Origin: an uncultured Coriobacteriaceae bacterium
Lineage (GTDB): Bacteria; Actinomycetota; Coriobacteriia; Coriobacteriales; Atopobiaceae
DNA length: 64,000 nt
Direction: 5' to 3'
Assembly (NCBI GenBank): GCA_948439405.1
Contig: CAOJNB010000001.1
Location: 62,001-126,000 of the forward strand
Shown here: positions 35,098 through 43,995 of the stretch, one piece after another
Layout: each line of letters opens with the position of its first letter
Position numbering within the stretch: position 1 is the first letter of the stretch
Made by a program: the position numbers and the translations under genes
The notes under the pieces: generated by a model
Seen by the model: only the letters and a program-made list of their open reading frames with translations
Databases searched by the model: none
Told to the model about the DNA's origin: nothing

Positions 35098-36021
35098 ATG
35101 GGCACGGCAGCGGTCTTCGGCAGCACGATCGTCGACATGATGGCGAGGGGCCCGCACCTGCCGACCCACGGCGAGACGGTCAAGGGCAGCTACTTCCGGA
35201 TGGGCCCCGGCGGCAAGGGGTTCAACCAGTGCGTCGCCGCCCACAAGGCCGGCTGCGACGTCACGATGGTCGGCAAGGTGGGGCGCGACGCGCTCTCCGC
35301 CGTCCACCTCGGGCTCATGGAGGAGCTCGGGATGGACCGGAGCCACATGATCCAGACGGACGACGCGCCGACGGGCACCGCGCTCGTCGCCGTCGACGAG
35401 AACACGGGGCAGAACCAGATCCTGATCGCCGCCGGCGCGAACTCCACCTTCACCCGCGAGGAGGTCGAGGGCTGCCGTCCCCTGCTCGAGCGCTCGAGCC
35501 ACGTCCTGCTCCAGCTCGAGGTCAACCAGGACGCCAACGAGGCCGTGTGCGACCTCGCGCGCGCGTGCGGCTGCCGCGTCATCCTCAACCCGGCGCCGAG
35601 CATGCCGCTCGACGAGGGCTTCGTCTCCAAGCTGTGGATGGTCACACCCAACGAGGTGGAGGCCCGCGACCTGTGCGGCGTCGAGGTCCGCGACCTGGAG
35701 AGCGGCAGGCGCGCCGCCGCCTGGTTCCACGACCGCGGCGTCGAGGTCGTCGTCGTGACGCTCGGCTCGACGGGCGTCTTCGCCTCGTGCGGAGGCCGGG
35801 CCGAGATCGTGCCCGCGAACCGGGTCGAGGCCGTCGACACCACCGGCGCGGGCGACGCCTTCAACGGCGGGCTGCTCGCCGCCCTCTCCGAGGGCGCGGA
35901 CGTGTGGGAGGCCCTGCGCTTCGCCAACGCCCTCGCGGCCCTGTCCGTCCAGCGCATGGGCGCCGCGGTCGCCATGCCGACGCGCGCCGAGGTGGACGCC
36001 TTCCTGGCCGAGGTCGGGTAG
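35098..36021 (+). CDS. rbsK: Ribokinase (PfkB family)
   Basis: A 307-residue sugar kinase. GPGGKGFNQ (about residues 38-46) is the sugar-binding glycine motif, in which ribokinase usually has GGKGANQ. TLGSTGVF (about 220) and DTTGAGDAFNGG (about 245-256) are the ATP and catalytic base signatures. It probably phosphorylates ribose, or another pentose given the arabinose/xylose genes that face it. It closes the gntR-dehydrogenase-kinase unit. Confidence 0.88.
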   Translation: MGTAAVFGSTIVDMMARGPHLPTHGETVKGSYFRMGPGGKGFNQCVAAHKAGCDVTMVGKVGRDALSAVHLGLMEELGMDRSHMIQTDDAPTGTALVAVDENTGQNQILIAAGANSTFTREEVEGCRPLLERSSHVLLQLEVNQDANEAVCDLARACGCRVILNPAPSMPLDEGFVSKLWMVTPNEVEARDLCGVEVRDLESGRRAAAWFHDRGVEVVVVTLGSTGVFASCGGRAEIVPANRVEAVDTTGAGDAFNGGLLAALSEGADVWEALRFANALAALSVQRMGAAVAMPTRAEVDAFLAEVG

Positions 36022-36053
36022 GCAGGCCGCGACGCGCATCCCCCGAGCACCGC

Positions 36054-36089
36054 AGGACGCCCGGGCGCCGCGAGGCGCCCGGGCGTCCT
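36054..36089. terminator. Bidirectional hairpin terminator
   Basis: AGGACGCCCGGGCGCC (36054-36069) pairs perfectly with 36074-36089 around the loop GCGA. It sits between the convergent ribokinase and GH51 genes and can end transcription in both directions; a short pyrimidine run (CTTCCCC) follows on the plus strand. Confidence 0.8.
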
Positions 36090-36123
36090 CTTCCCCAGCC
36101 CGCCTCGGTGGCGGTCCGGCTCG

Positions 36124-37668
36124 CTAGCCCACCTCGATGGCGGTCCAGCTCGCCCTCGGCAGCGTCACGCGCACCGTGCCGGACTCGGCGTCGAGCGCGG
36201 CGGTGCCGTTGTCGTGCGGGACGACGCGCTCCTGGTCCTCGAGGGTGTTCTTGGCCCAGACGTCGTCCTCGTGCATCGTCCGCGCGGTGACGGAGGAGGC
36301 GGCGAGGCCGGCGGGGAGCTCGACCTCGAAGTCGACGTCCTCGTCGAGCAGGCGGTTCGTGACGAACACCGCGAGCGAGCCCCTGGCCGTGCGCACCGGG
36401 ACGGCGTAGACGGCCTCGGTGACGCCGTGGCGGTAGGTGTCGATCTCGGGGGCGGAGAGGTTCGGCTGCAGGACCGTGCCGCCCTTGGCGAGCTGGGCGG
36501 TGATGGCGAACGGGTAGAACGTCGACTGGCGCCACGCCGGCCCGCCCGGCTCGGTCATGATCGGGCCGATCACGTTGATCAGCTGGGCGAGGCTCGCCGC
36601 GCGCACGACGTCGCAGTTGCGCAGCAGGGCGATCATCAGGTCGCCGAACACCACGGAGTCGAGCGCGCTGTAGACGTCCTCGAGCAGGCGCGGGGCGACC
36701 GGCCAGTTGCCGATGCCCTCCGGCTCGCCGCTCTCGCCGAGCTTCTCGTACCACACGTTCCACTCGTCGAACGAGATGCTGACCTTGTGCTGGCTCTTGA
36801 GGGTCGAGCGCGTGGCCTCGATGAGGGCCGCGACCTCCTTGATGAAGCGCTCGAGCTCGGTGCCCGAGGCCATGAAGCTCTCCCAGTCGAGCTCGCCGTC
36901 GGGCAGCGGGCGCGGGCGGACGTAGAGGTGGCTGGAGACGAAGTCCACGGCCTCGTAGGTCCTCTCGAGCACGACGCGCTCCCACTCGCCGAAGGTCTTG
37001 ATGCTGTGGGACGACGAGCCGCACACCGCGAGCTCGAGGTCGGGGTCGATGCGCCGCATGCCCGCGGCCACCTGCGCGGCGAGCCGGCCGTACTCGTCGG
37101 CGGACTTGGCGCCCACCTGCCAGTAGCCGTCCATCTCGTTGCCCAGGCACCACATGCGGATGTCGAAGGGCTCCTCGGCGCCGTTCTCGCGGCGCCAGTC
37201 GGACAGCGCGGTGCCGCCGGGGACGTTGGCGTACTCGAGCAGGTCGAGGGCCTCCTGCAGCCCGCGGGTGCCGAGGTTCACGGCCTCCATGAGCTCGCGG
37301 TTCCCCACCTTCTCGAGCCAGCGCACCATCTCGTGCAGCCCGAACTCGTTGGTCTCGGTGACGTGCCAGGCGAGGTCGAGCCTGCGCGGGCGCTCCTCCT
37401 TGGGGCCGACGCCGTCCTCCCAGCGGTAGCCCGAGACGAAGTTGCCGCCCGGGTAGCGCACCGTGGTGACGCCGAGCTCGCGCACGAGCTCGATGACGTC
37501 CTCGCGGAAGCCGTCCTCGTCGGCCGTGGGGTGGCCGGGCTCGTAGATGCCGGTGTAGATGCTGCGGCCGAGATGCTCGACGAAGGCGCCGAACAGACGG
37601 TCGTCGATGGGCGCCACCTGGAAGTCGTCGTCGACGACGAGGCGGGCGGCCTTCCTGTCCTCGCTCAT
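36124..37668 (-). CDS. abfA: Alpha-L-arabinofuranosidase, GH51
   Basis: A 514-residue GH51 enzyme that removes arabinofuranosyl side groups from arabinoxylan or arabinan fragments. The acid/base Glu is in CLGNEMDG (about residues 174-181) and the nucleophile Glu in SFDEWNVWY (about 296-304). VRYPGGNFVSGYRWEDG (about 70-86) is a strong family mark. No signal peptide is visible, so it acts on imported oligosaccharides. It follows the GH120 gene by 60 bases on the same strand. Confidence 0.95.
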   Translation of the reverse strand: MSEDRKAARLVVDDDFQVAPIDDRLFGAFVEHLGRSIYTGIYEPGHPTADEDGFREDVIELVRELGVTTVRYPGGNFVSGYRWEDGVGPKEERPRRLDLAWHVTETNEFGLHEMVRWLEKVGNRELMEAVNLGTRGLQEALDLLEYANVPGGTALSDWRRENGAEEPFDIRMWCLGNEMDGYWQVGAKSADEYGRLAAQVAAGMRRIDPDLELAVCGSSSHSIKTFGEWERVVLERTYEAVDFVSSHLYVRPRPLPDGELDWESFMASGTELERFIKEVAALIEATRSTLKSQHKVSISFDEWNVWYEKLGESGEPEGIGNWPVAPRLLEDVYSALDSVVFGDLMIALLRNCDVVRAASLAQLINVIGPIMTEPGGPAWRQSTFYPFAITAQLAKGGTVLQPNLSAPEIDTYRHGVTEAVYAVPVRTARGSLAVFVTNRLLDEDVDFEVELPAGLAASSVTARTMHEDDVWAKNTLEDQERVVPHDNGTAALDAESGTVRVTLPRASWTAIEVG

Positions 37669-37728
37669 GCACGCTCCTCTCGCGAGGGGCCGGCGGAGGC
37701 ACCGCCGGCCCCGGGTTCCCAGCCTCTC

Positions 37729-39678
37729 CTACCAGACGCGCACGCGGTTGCGGCCCGCGACGAGCCCGGCGATCGGGCCCACCTCGGGGCGCTCGCGCAC
37801 CTCGCCGCGCAGGTCGCAGTCGATGGCCAGCGGGGTGCCGTCCGGGTTCTCGAACGGGCCGTCGCCGGCGCGCGTGGTGCCGAGCAGCTCCGTGTCGACG
37901 AGCACGGCCTCCTGGGCGAGGGCGGCCGCCGGCATGTCGATCTCCAGCCAGGTCCCCTCGTCGTCGACGGTCACCGCCATGTGGGGGTCGTCGGGCAGCA
38001 CGGTGTTGGACTTCTCGCCCTCGTAGGGCTCGGCCCCGTTGAGGTAGACGTTGCGGTCGATGTAGACGGCCTGGTCGACCTTGAAGTAGATGTCGTGGTC
38101 GTGGTCGCCGGGGAAGAAGGACTCGATGCGCTCCATGTACTCCTCGTAGGAGCCCGGGTGCCCGTCGTAGAACACGGTGCCGCACCTCTGCTCGTCCGGG
38201 TTCGTGATCTCGATGCCGCCCACCCAGACGTTGTCGTACCAGCGGTCGTCGCCGCCGAACATGAGGGCCGAGCCCATCATCTGCGTCGAGTGCGGCACGT
38301 GGTACGGGGTGGAGCGGTTCACGGCGCGGTGCAGGCGCATGTTGCCGAGGATGAGGTTGTTCGCGTAGGCGGTGCCCTCGGCGATGTTGTCGAGCGCGTA
38401 GCCGGAGGCGAGGATGTTGTTGTCGACCAGGCACGGGCCGTGGGTGACCTCGATCATGAGGTCGCGGTCGTTGTGGTGGAGCACGTTGGAGCTGATCCTC
38501 GTCCCGCACACCTGCCAGTCGAGCCAGATGCCGAGCGTGCAGTCGTGGATGTCGTTGTGCACGATCTGGGTGTCGATCGGCGCGTGGAACTTGATGCCGC
38601 CGATCTCGTAGCCGTAGAACTCGTGGTTCGTCGCGATGTTGTAGATCTCGTTGTCGCTGACCTCGCAGAAGGCGCAGCCCATGTGGCCGACGACGCCGTT
38701 CTGGCCGCAGTCGTGGATCGTGTTGCGGCGCACGACGTGGCCGCCCACCGTGTCGCGCGACCAGCCCGCGTTCAGCGCGCGGCACACGACCTCGAACTGG
38801 TAGTTGTAGCCGGGGCGGCGGTGCGAGCGGGCGAACTCGTTGTCGCCGGTCGAGCCGTCCTTGCCCAGGCTCACGGCCGAGCAGCGCGCGTCATGGATGT
38901 CGCAGTCCTCGATGACCCACCCGCGCGACCAGTGCGGCCCGATGATGCCCACCTGGTCGCCCGTCGGCGGCGCCCACGGCGTCGCGGCCTGGCAGATCTC
39001 GAAGCCGGACACGGTGATCCAGCCCTTGCCCGCCGTGCGCGGGTAGAAGCAGGACTCGCGCACGTTGATCTCGACGAGGTGGCCGGCGGGCGCCTCGCCG
39101 CCGAAGTTCGCCCAGATCGTGGTCGCCTCGTCGTCGACCTCCGCGTACCACACGGAGAGCGAGCGCTCGGGCTCGGGGATGGGCTCGGCCTTGCGCGTCC
39201 ACTTGGGCGAGAAGCCCTCGCGGCGGATCTCGGGGGTGCGCACCTCGTCGAGCGAGGCCGCCTCGAACAGCATCCTGCCGTCGAGGTAGACGGCGCCCAG
39301 ATGGCGCGTCGGCACCGGCGGGTCGATCATCCAGTCGCCCCACACGTAGGTGTCGAAGGGGTTGAAGGGGCCGAAGAGGGCGTTGGGCACCTGCGCGCGC
39401 CACACGCCACCGCCCTGGTCCTCCCAGTCCTCGACGACCTCGGAGCCCTTGATGCAGGCGTGCTCGCCCTCGGCGACGCGGTAGGTGATGCGCTCCTGCG
39501 GGCTCACGCCGCCGCAGGCCGGGTCGACCCACTCGCGGTAGGTGCCCTCGTGGACGACGACCACGTCGCCCGGAAGCGCCTCCCTGGCCGCCTTCGAGAT
39601 CGTGCGGAACGGCGCCTCGGCGCTGCCCGCGGACGTGTCGCTGCCGGTGACGGCGACGTGGAGCTCTCGGTTGCCCAT
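37729..39678 (-). CDS. Beta-xylosidase, GH120 (right-handed beta-helix)
   Basis: A 649-residue parallel beta-helix enzyme. It matches the GH120 beta-xylosidase XylC layout in my memory of that family: VVVHEGTYREWVDP early, ATPWAPPTGDQVG (about residue 232), GWVIEDCDIHDA, and the catalytic pair in GIWLDWQVCGTR (Asp) and MIEVTHGPCL (Glu). No signal peptide is visible. It would split xylose from xylo-oligosaccharides next to the arabinofuranosidase, so the two form a small arabinoxylo-oligosaccharide unit. The ATG follows GGGAGG. Confidence 0.9.
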   Translation of the reverse strand: MGNRELHVAVTGSDTSAGSAEAPFRTISKAAREALPGDVVVVHEGTYREWVDPACGGVSPQERITYRVAEGEHACIKGSEVVEDWEDQGGGVWRAQVPNALFGPFNPFDTYVWGDWMIDPPVPTRHLGAVYLDGRMLFEAASLDEVRTPEIRREGFSPKWTRKAEPIPEPERSLSVWYAEVDDEATTIWANFGGEAPAGHLVEINVRESCFYPRTAGKGWITVSGFEICQAATPWAPPTGDQVGIIGPHWSRGWVIEDCDIHDARCSAVSLGKDGSTGDNEFARSHRRPGYNYQFEVVCRALNAGWSRDTVGGHVVRRNTIHDCGQNGVVGHMGCAFCEVSDNEIYNIATNHEFYGYEIGGIKFHAPIDTQIVHNDIHDCTLGIWLDWQVCGTRISSNVLHHNDRDLMIEVTHGPCLVDNNILASGYALDNIAEGTAYANNLILGNMRLHRAVNRSTPYHVPHSTQMMGSALMFGGDDRWYDNVWVGGIEITNPDEQRCGTVFYDGHPGSYEEYMERIESFFPGDHDHDIYFKVDQAVYIDRNVYLNGAEPYEGEKSNTVLPDDPHMAVTVDDEGTWLEIDMPAAALAQEAVLVDTELLGTTRAGDGPFENPDGTPLAIDCDLRGEVRERPEVGPIAGLVAGRNRVRVW

Positions 39679-39808
39679 GATGGTCCCTCCCGAATCATCG
39701 TCGCATGCGCGTACGGCGCAATTGTGGCACTCGCGGGCGGCGCCGAAGCCGCCGTCCCGCTGCGCTACGATGGATGACCGTCATTTCCGCCGCGACCGAG
39801 GGGGAATC

Positions 39809-41908
39809 TTGGACGAGACCTTCGCCATGGAGCAGGCCCACCTCGCCGAGACCTACCGCACGCTCGAGGAGCTGCGCGACGGGCTCGTCGAGGAGATCGA
39901 GGTCCACCAGCGGGCCGCGGCCGCCGACCTCAAGGACCTCAGCGACGAGGTGCGCCCCGACTTCGTCGGCGTCGACGAGACGATGGAGACGCTCGCCGCG
40001 ATCGAGACGCTCAACTCCGTCATCGACGCCTTCAACCAGAGCCACGACTACGCCCTGGACAAGTACCGCCGCGTCCTGATGCTGCTCCTGCAGCCCTACT
40101 TCGCCAAGGTCCGCCTGCGGATGCGCCCCGGGCGCCCGCCGCGCGACATCTACATCGGGGCCTGCGGCGTCACCGACAGCCGCCGCAACCCGATCGTGGT
40201 GGACTGGCGCAGCCCCGTCGCCGAGACCTACTACAACCAGGAGAACGGCCCCACCCACTACTTCGTGGACGGCCGGCGCCGCGACGTGGTGCTCGAGCTG
40301 CGCCGCCAGTTCGACGTCGTCCGCGACGAGCTGCGCTCCTACTTCGACACGACCGTCGCGATCCAGGACTCGCTGCTGCTCCAGGTCCTCAAGGGCCACC
40401 ACAGCGAGCACCTCAAGGCGATCACGGCGACCATCCAGCGCGAGCAGAACGAGGTCATCCGCCACGAGGACGTCCCCGTGCTGCTCGTGGACGGCATCGC
40501 GGGATCGGGCAAGACGAGCGTGATGCTGCAGCGCATCGCCTACCTCTTCTACCACCAGCGCGACTCGCTGTCCCCCGAGCAGGTGCACCTGCTCACGCCG
40601 AGCCCCACCTTCCGTTCCTACATCGGGACCGTGCTCCCGTCGATGGGCGAGTCGAACCCCGACATCTCCACCTGGGACGACCTCATGGCGGGCCTCGGCC
40701 TCGCCGACCGCGACCCGGGCGCCGACACCCCGCTCGGGCGCCTGCGCGAGATCGAGCGCGTCGTCGCCGACGTCGAGATCGAGGCCGACGACCTGCGAGG
40801 CGTCTCCGTCGACGGCACGCAGGTGCTCACGGCGGCCCAGGTGAAGGCCTCCTTCGACAAGTTCTCCCGCGTCCCCGTGGGCCCGCGCCGCGCGGCGCTC
40901 GTGCGCGAGGACCTCCACGACAAGGTCGAGCGCCGCCTGAGGCAGCTCTCGCGCGACGCCGACGTCCAGGACGAGATGCTCTCGCTCGACCTCGACGACC
41001 AGGTGCGCGTCTTCGGCAACCCCGTCGCGCCCGACACCGAGCAGGAGGCCGCCGAGCTCGCCCTCGCCTACGTGACGCACCGCTACGGCTCTGCCCACGA
41101 CCGCGTCGACGCCGACGCCTGGCTGCGCGTGGACCGCGTGGGCATGCGCACGCTGGGCGCCGCGAACCTGAACGCCTGCGAGTGGCTCTACCTGCGCCTG
41201 CTGCTGGCCGGCGGCGGCGACCGCCAGGCCCGCTACGTGATGGTGGACGAGGTCCAGGACTACACGGCGGCCCAGCTGCTCGTGCTCGCCACCTACTTCC
41301 CCGCCGCCCACTTCCTGCTGCTCGGCGACGAGCGCCAGGCCATCCGCCCCGGGACGGCGGGCTTCGACGAGCTGCGCGCGGTGTTCGGCGAGGCCGTCGG
41401 GCCGGTCGAGACCTGCCTGCTGCGCACGAGCTACCGCTCCTCCCCCGAGATCACCGAGCTGTTCCTCGGCCTCGTCGGCGGGGTGGACGGCGCGCGCCCC
41501 ACCTCGGTGCGCACCCAGGGGACCCCGGTCGGCCGCGTGGAGTGCGCCGGCGAGCGGGACTACCTCGAGGCCCTGGCCGCGCTGTGCCGCGAGGCGGCCG
41601 GGCGCGAGGGCGAGCTCTGCGCCCTGATCGTCGACAACGCGGACCGCGCCCGCTGGCTCTCCCGCAGGCTCGGCGACGGGGTCGTCGCCGTCAGGGACGG
41701 CGACGAGCTGCCCGCCTCCGGCGTCGTCCTCATGGAGCTGCGCCTGGCGAAGGGGCTCGAGTTCGACCACGTCGTGGTTGCCGACGCGCAGGCCGAGGTC
41801 TACCCCGACGAGCCGCTGGCGAGGCGCCGCCTCTACACCGCCGTCTCCCGCGCGATGCACGAGGTGACGCTCGTCTCCGAGGGGGCCATGACGCCGCTCG
41901 TCGACTAG
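39809..41908 (+). CDS. helD: HelD-like UvrD/Rep-family helicase
   Basis: A 699-residue helicase-like ATPase. HelD binds RNA polymerase and frees stalled or dormant enzyme. The N-terminal coiled coil spans about residues 1-70; Walker A is DGIAGSGKTSVML (about 230-242), and motif II reads MVDEVQDY (about 479-486). RTSYRSSPEI and KGLEFDHVVVADAQ are motifs IV/V. I chose TTG at 39809, preceded by GAGGGGGA; an in-frame ATG at 39770 has no ribosome site. Confidence 0.88.
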   Translation: MDETFAMEQAHLAETYRTLEELRDGLVEEIEVHQRAAAADLKDLSDEVRPDFVGVDETMETLAAIETLNSVIDAFNQSHDYALDKYRRVLMLLLQPYFAKVRLRMRPGRPPRDIYIGACGVTDSRRNPIVVDWRSPVAETYYNQENGPTHYFVDGRRRDVVLELRRQFDVVRDELRSYFDTTVAIQDSLLLQVLKGHHSEHLKAITATIQREQNEVIRHEDVPVLLVDGIAGSGKTSVMLQRIAYLFYHQRDSLSPEQVHLLTPSPTFRSYIGTVLPSMGESNPDISTWDDLMAGLGLADRDPGADTPLGRLREIERVVADVEIEADDLRGVSVDGTQVLTAAQVKASFDKFSRVPVGPRRAALVREDLHDKVERRLRQLSRDADVQDEMLSLDLDDQVRVFGNPVAPDTEQEAAELALAYVTHRYGSAHDRVDADAWLRVDRVGMRTLGAANLNACEWLYLRLLLAGGGDRQARYVMVDEVQDYTAAQLLVLATYFPAAHFLLLGDERQAIRPGTAGFDELRAVFGEAVGPVETCLLRTSYRSSPEITELFLGLVGGVDGARPTSVRTQGTPVGRVECAGERDYLEALAALCREAAGREGELCALIVDNADRARWLSRRLGDGVVAVRDGDELPASGVVLMELRLAKGLEFDHVVVADAQAEVYPDEPLARRRLYTAVSRAMHEVTLVSEGAMTPLVD

Positions 41909-42217
41909 GCCGCGGCATCGGAGCGCCGGGGCGCTCGGCGGGCAGGACGATCGTCAGCGCGGGCGATCGCCCGCCCGACCACATGTTTCTTCTCTTGCGA
42001 CGCGTGCGCGCGACCTGGGCGTTCTCGGGCCCAATCAGTTCGTACGCATAAGCTCGCGGCGCGTCGGCGGCCGGAGTCCTCGGTCGGCGGGCGGGACGAC
42101 TCGTGCGTACGCACGGATTCGGGTGACAAAACCGCAGGTCGCATGCAAGGGAGCGAAGAGGAACACGATCCCCCTCCCCGCGGAGCCGTCGGTGGCGCAG
42201 GGGCGTCGCCGCCGGCC
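41909..42217. other. 309-base convergent intergenic region
   Basis: I see no gene here. It contains a small hairpin GCGGGC-GATC-GCCCGC (41959-41974) followed by a pyrimidine-rich stretch, probably a weak helD terminator, and a 14-base palindrome CGTGCGTACGCACG (42102-42115) of unknown role. Confidence 0.5.
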
Positions 42218-43765
42218 CTACTCCTGGCGGTAGCCGGCGAGGAAGTCCCCAAGCAGGCCCATGGCCTCGCGCAGCACGCCGACGCGCGGCAGGTACACGA
42301 TGCGGAAGTGGTCCGGCCTGCCCCAGTTGAAGCCCGTGCCGCAGGTCACGAGCAGGCGCTTCTCGTGCAGCAGGTCGAGGGCGAAGCGCTCGTCGTCGCG
42401 GATGTTGAACCGCTTCGCGTCGATCCTCGGGAAGGCGTAGAAGGCCGCCTTGGGCTTCACGCAGCTCACGCCGTCGATCTGGTTGAGGGCATCCCACACG
42501 TAGTCGCGCTGCTCGCGAACGCGCCCTCCCGGCTCGATGTAGCCGCGGACGCTCTGGTTGCCGCCGAGCGCCGTCTGCACGACGGACTGGGCGGGCACGT
42601 TCGAGCACAGGCGCATGTTCGACAGCATGTTGACGCCGAGGATGAAGTCGCTCGCGATCCTCAGGTTGCCCGACATCACCATCCAGCCGATGCGGTAGCC
42701 GGCGATCATGTGGGACTTCGAGAGGCCCGAGAAGGTCACGCAGAACAGGTCGGGAGCCATGCTCGCGATCGAGACGTGCTCCTCGCCGTCCATCACGAGC
42801 CGGTCGTAGATCTCGTCGGAGAAGATCGCGAGGCCGTGCCGACGCGCGAGCGCGACGATGTCCTCGAGCACCTCGCGCGGGTAGACGGCGCCGGTGGGGT
42901 TGTTGGGGTTGATGATGACGACGGCCTTTGTGCGCGGCGTCACCTTGCGCTCCATGTCCGCGATGTCGGGCATCCACTCGGCCGACTCGTCGCACACGTA
43001 GTGGACCGGCGTGCCGCCGGCCAGCGTCGCGCAGGCCGTCCACAGCGGGTAGTCCGGCGCGGGGATGAGGATCTCGTCGCCGTTGTCGAGCAGGGCGTTC
43101 ATGCACATCTGGATGAGCTCGGAGACGCCGTTGCCGGTGTAGATGCCGTCCATCCGCACGTTGGGAAGGCCCTTGAGCTGCGCATACTGCATGATCGCCT
43201 TGCGGGCGGAGAACATGCCGCGCGAGTCGGAGTAGCCCTCGCAGTCCGGCAGCTGCGCGCGCATGTCCTCGACGACCTCGTCGGGGGTGCGGAAGCCGAA
43301 CGGGGCGGGGTTGCCGATGTTGAGCTTGAGGATGTGCTTGCCCGCCGCCTCCATGCGGTTCGCCTCGTCCACGACGGGGCCGCGCACGTCGTAGAGCACG
43401 TGCTCGAGCTTGGAGGACTTGCGGATCGTGCGCAGGGGGTGCTCGTCGGAGGCCTCGCCGGACGCGGGCCCGCTCGCGGGAGGCTCGTCCGCCCCGCGGC
43501 CGGAGAGCCACTCCGCGTCCACGCCGAGCACCTCGGCGAGCGTCGCCATGACGCGGCGGCGCGGCATCGTCTTGCCGCCCACGTACTGGCTCATCTGGCT
43601 CTTGCCCAGGCGGGAGCCCAGCCCCTCGGCGGCGCGGATCACGTCCGCCTGCCGCATCCCGCGCTCCCTCATGGCGACGGCGAGGCGGCGCGCGAAGGCC
43701 GCCGTGGGTGCCGCCTCCTCGACGACGGACGTGGTTCGGACGGTTCCCATATCGCGAGCGGTCAT
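42218..43765 (-). CDS. HTH(XRE)-aminotransferase fusion (AlaA-like)
   Basis: A 515-residue fusion. Residues about 25-88 form a Cro/CI-type HTH (ERGMRQADVIRAAEG and KSQMSQYVGGKTMPRRR). Residues about 118-515 are a class I/II pyridoxal-phosphate aminotransferase related to alanine transaminase AlaA: INPNNPTGAVYP, SDEIYDRLV and the PLP lysine in SGLSKSHMIAGYRIGW. The enzyme is likely to make alanine from pyruvate while the HTH senses or controls the gene. An inverted repeat lies upstream (43834-43851). The ATG at 43765 follows AGGAGCAG. Confidence 0.9.
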   Translation of the reverse strand: MTARDMGTVRTTSVVEEAAPTAAFARRLAVAMRERGMRQADVIRAAEGLGSRLGKSQMSQYVGGKTMPRRRVMATLAEVLGVDAEWLSGRGADEPPASGPASGEASDEHPLRTIRKSSKLEHVLYDVRGPVVDEANRMEAAGKHILKLNIGNPAPFGFRTPDEVVEDMRAQLPDCEGYSDSRGMFSARKAIMQYAQLKGLPNVRMDGIYTGNGVSELIQMCMNALLDNGDEILIPAPDYPLWTACATLAGGTPVHYVCDESAEWMPDIADMERKVTPRTKAVVIINPNNPTGAVYPREVLEDIVALARRHGLAIFSDEIYDRLVMDGEEHVSIASMAPDLFCVTFSGLSKSHMIAGYRIGWMVMSGNLRIASDFILGVNMLSNMRLCSNVPAQSVVQTALGGNQSVRGYIEPGGRVREQRDYVWDALNQIDGVSCVKPKAAFYAFPRIDAKRFNIRDDERFALDLLHEKRLLVTCGTGFNWGRPDHFRIVYLPRVGVLREAMGLLGDFLAGYRQE

Positions 43766-43833
43766 GTCTGCTCCTGGAATTGAACTCCGATGTTTCTCAT
43801 GTGCGACAGGTTGCAGACTATCACCGCCCTGCA

Positions 43834-43851
43834 TTGAACACAACGGTTCAA
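43834..43851. promoter_or_regulatory. TTGAAC-N6-GTTCAA inverted repeat
   Basis: A perfect 6-base inverted repeat with a 6-base spacer, about 70 bases before the HTH-aminotransferase start. A third half-site TTGAAC is at 43780-43785. The region also serves the divergent TPR gene. Autoregulation by the HTH domain is an inference. Confidence 0.5.
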
Positions 43852-43995
43852 TTTTAACGAGGAACCCTCACCTCCCGTGGAGGCGACGTGGTCGGAGGGC
43901 CCGCAGGGCCCGCGCGTGAGGGGACGCTGGCGGGAGTGGGTACGATAGGCACAGACGGGAGACGGACGCGGAGCCGACGAGGGGAGGTCGACGGG

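Noticed and set aside
36214-39777. A 1187-codon open frame on the plus strand
   Set aside because: It is antisense to the GH51 and GH120 genes, whose catalytic motifs are intact; composition is Val/Asp/His-rich shadow.
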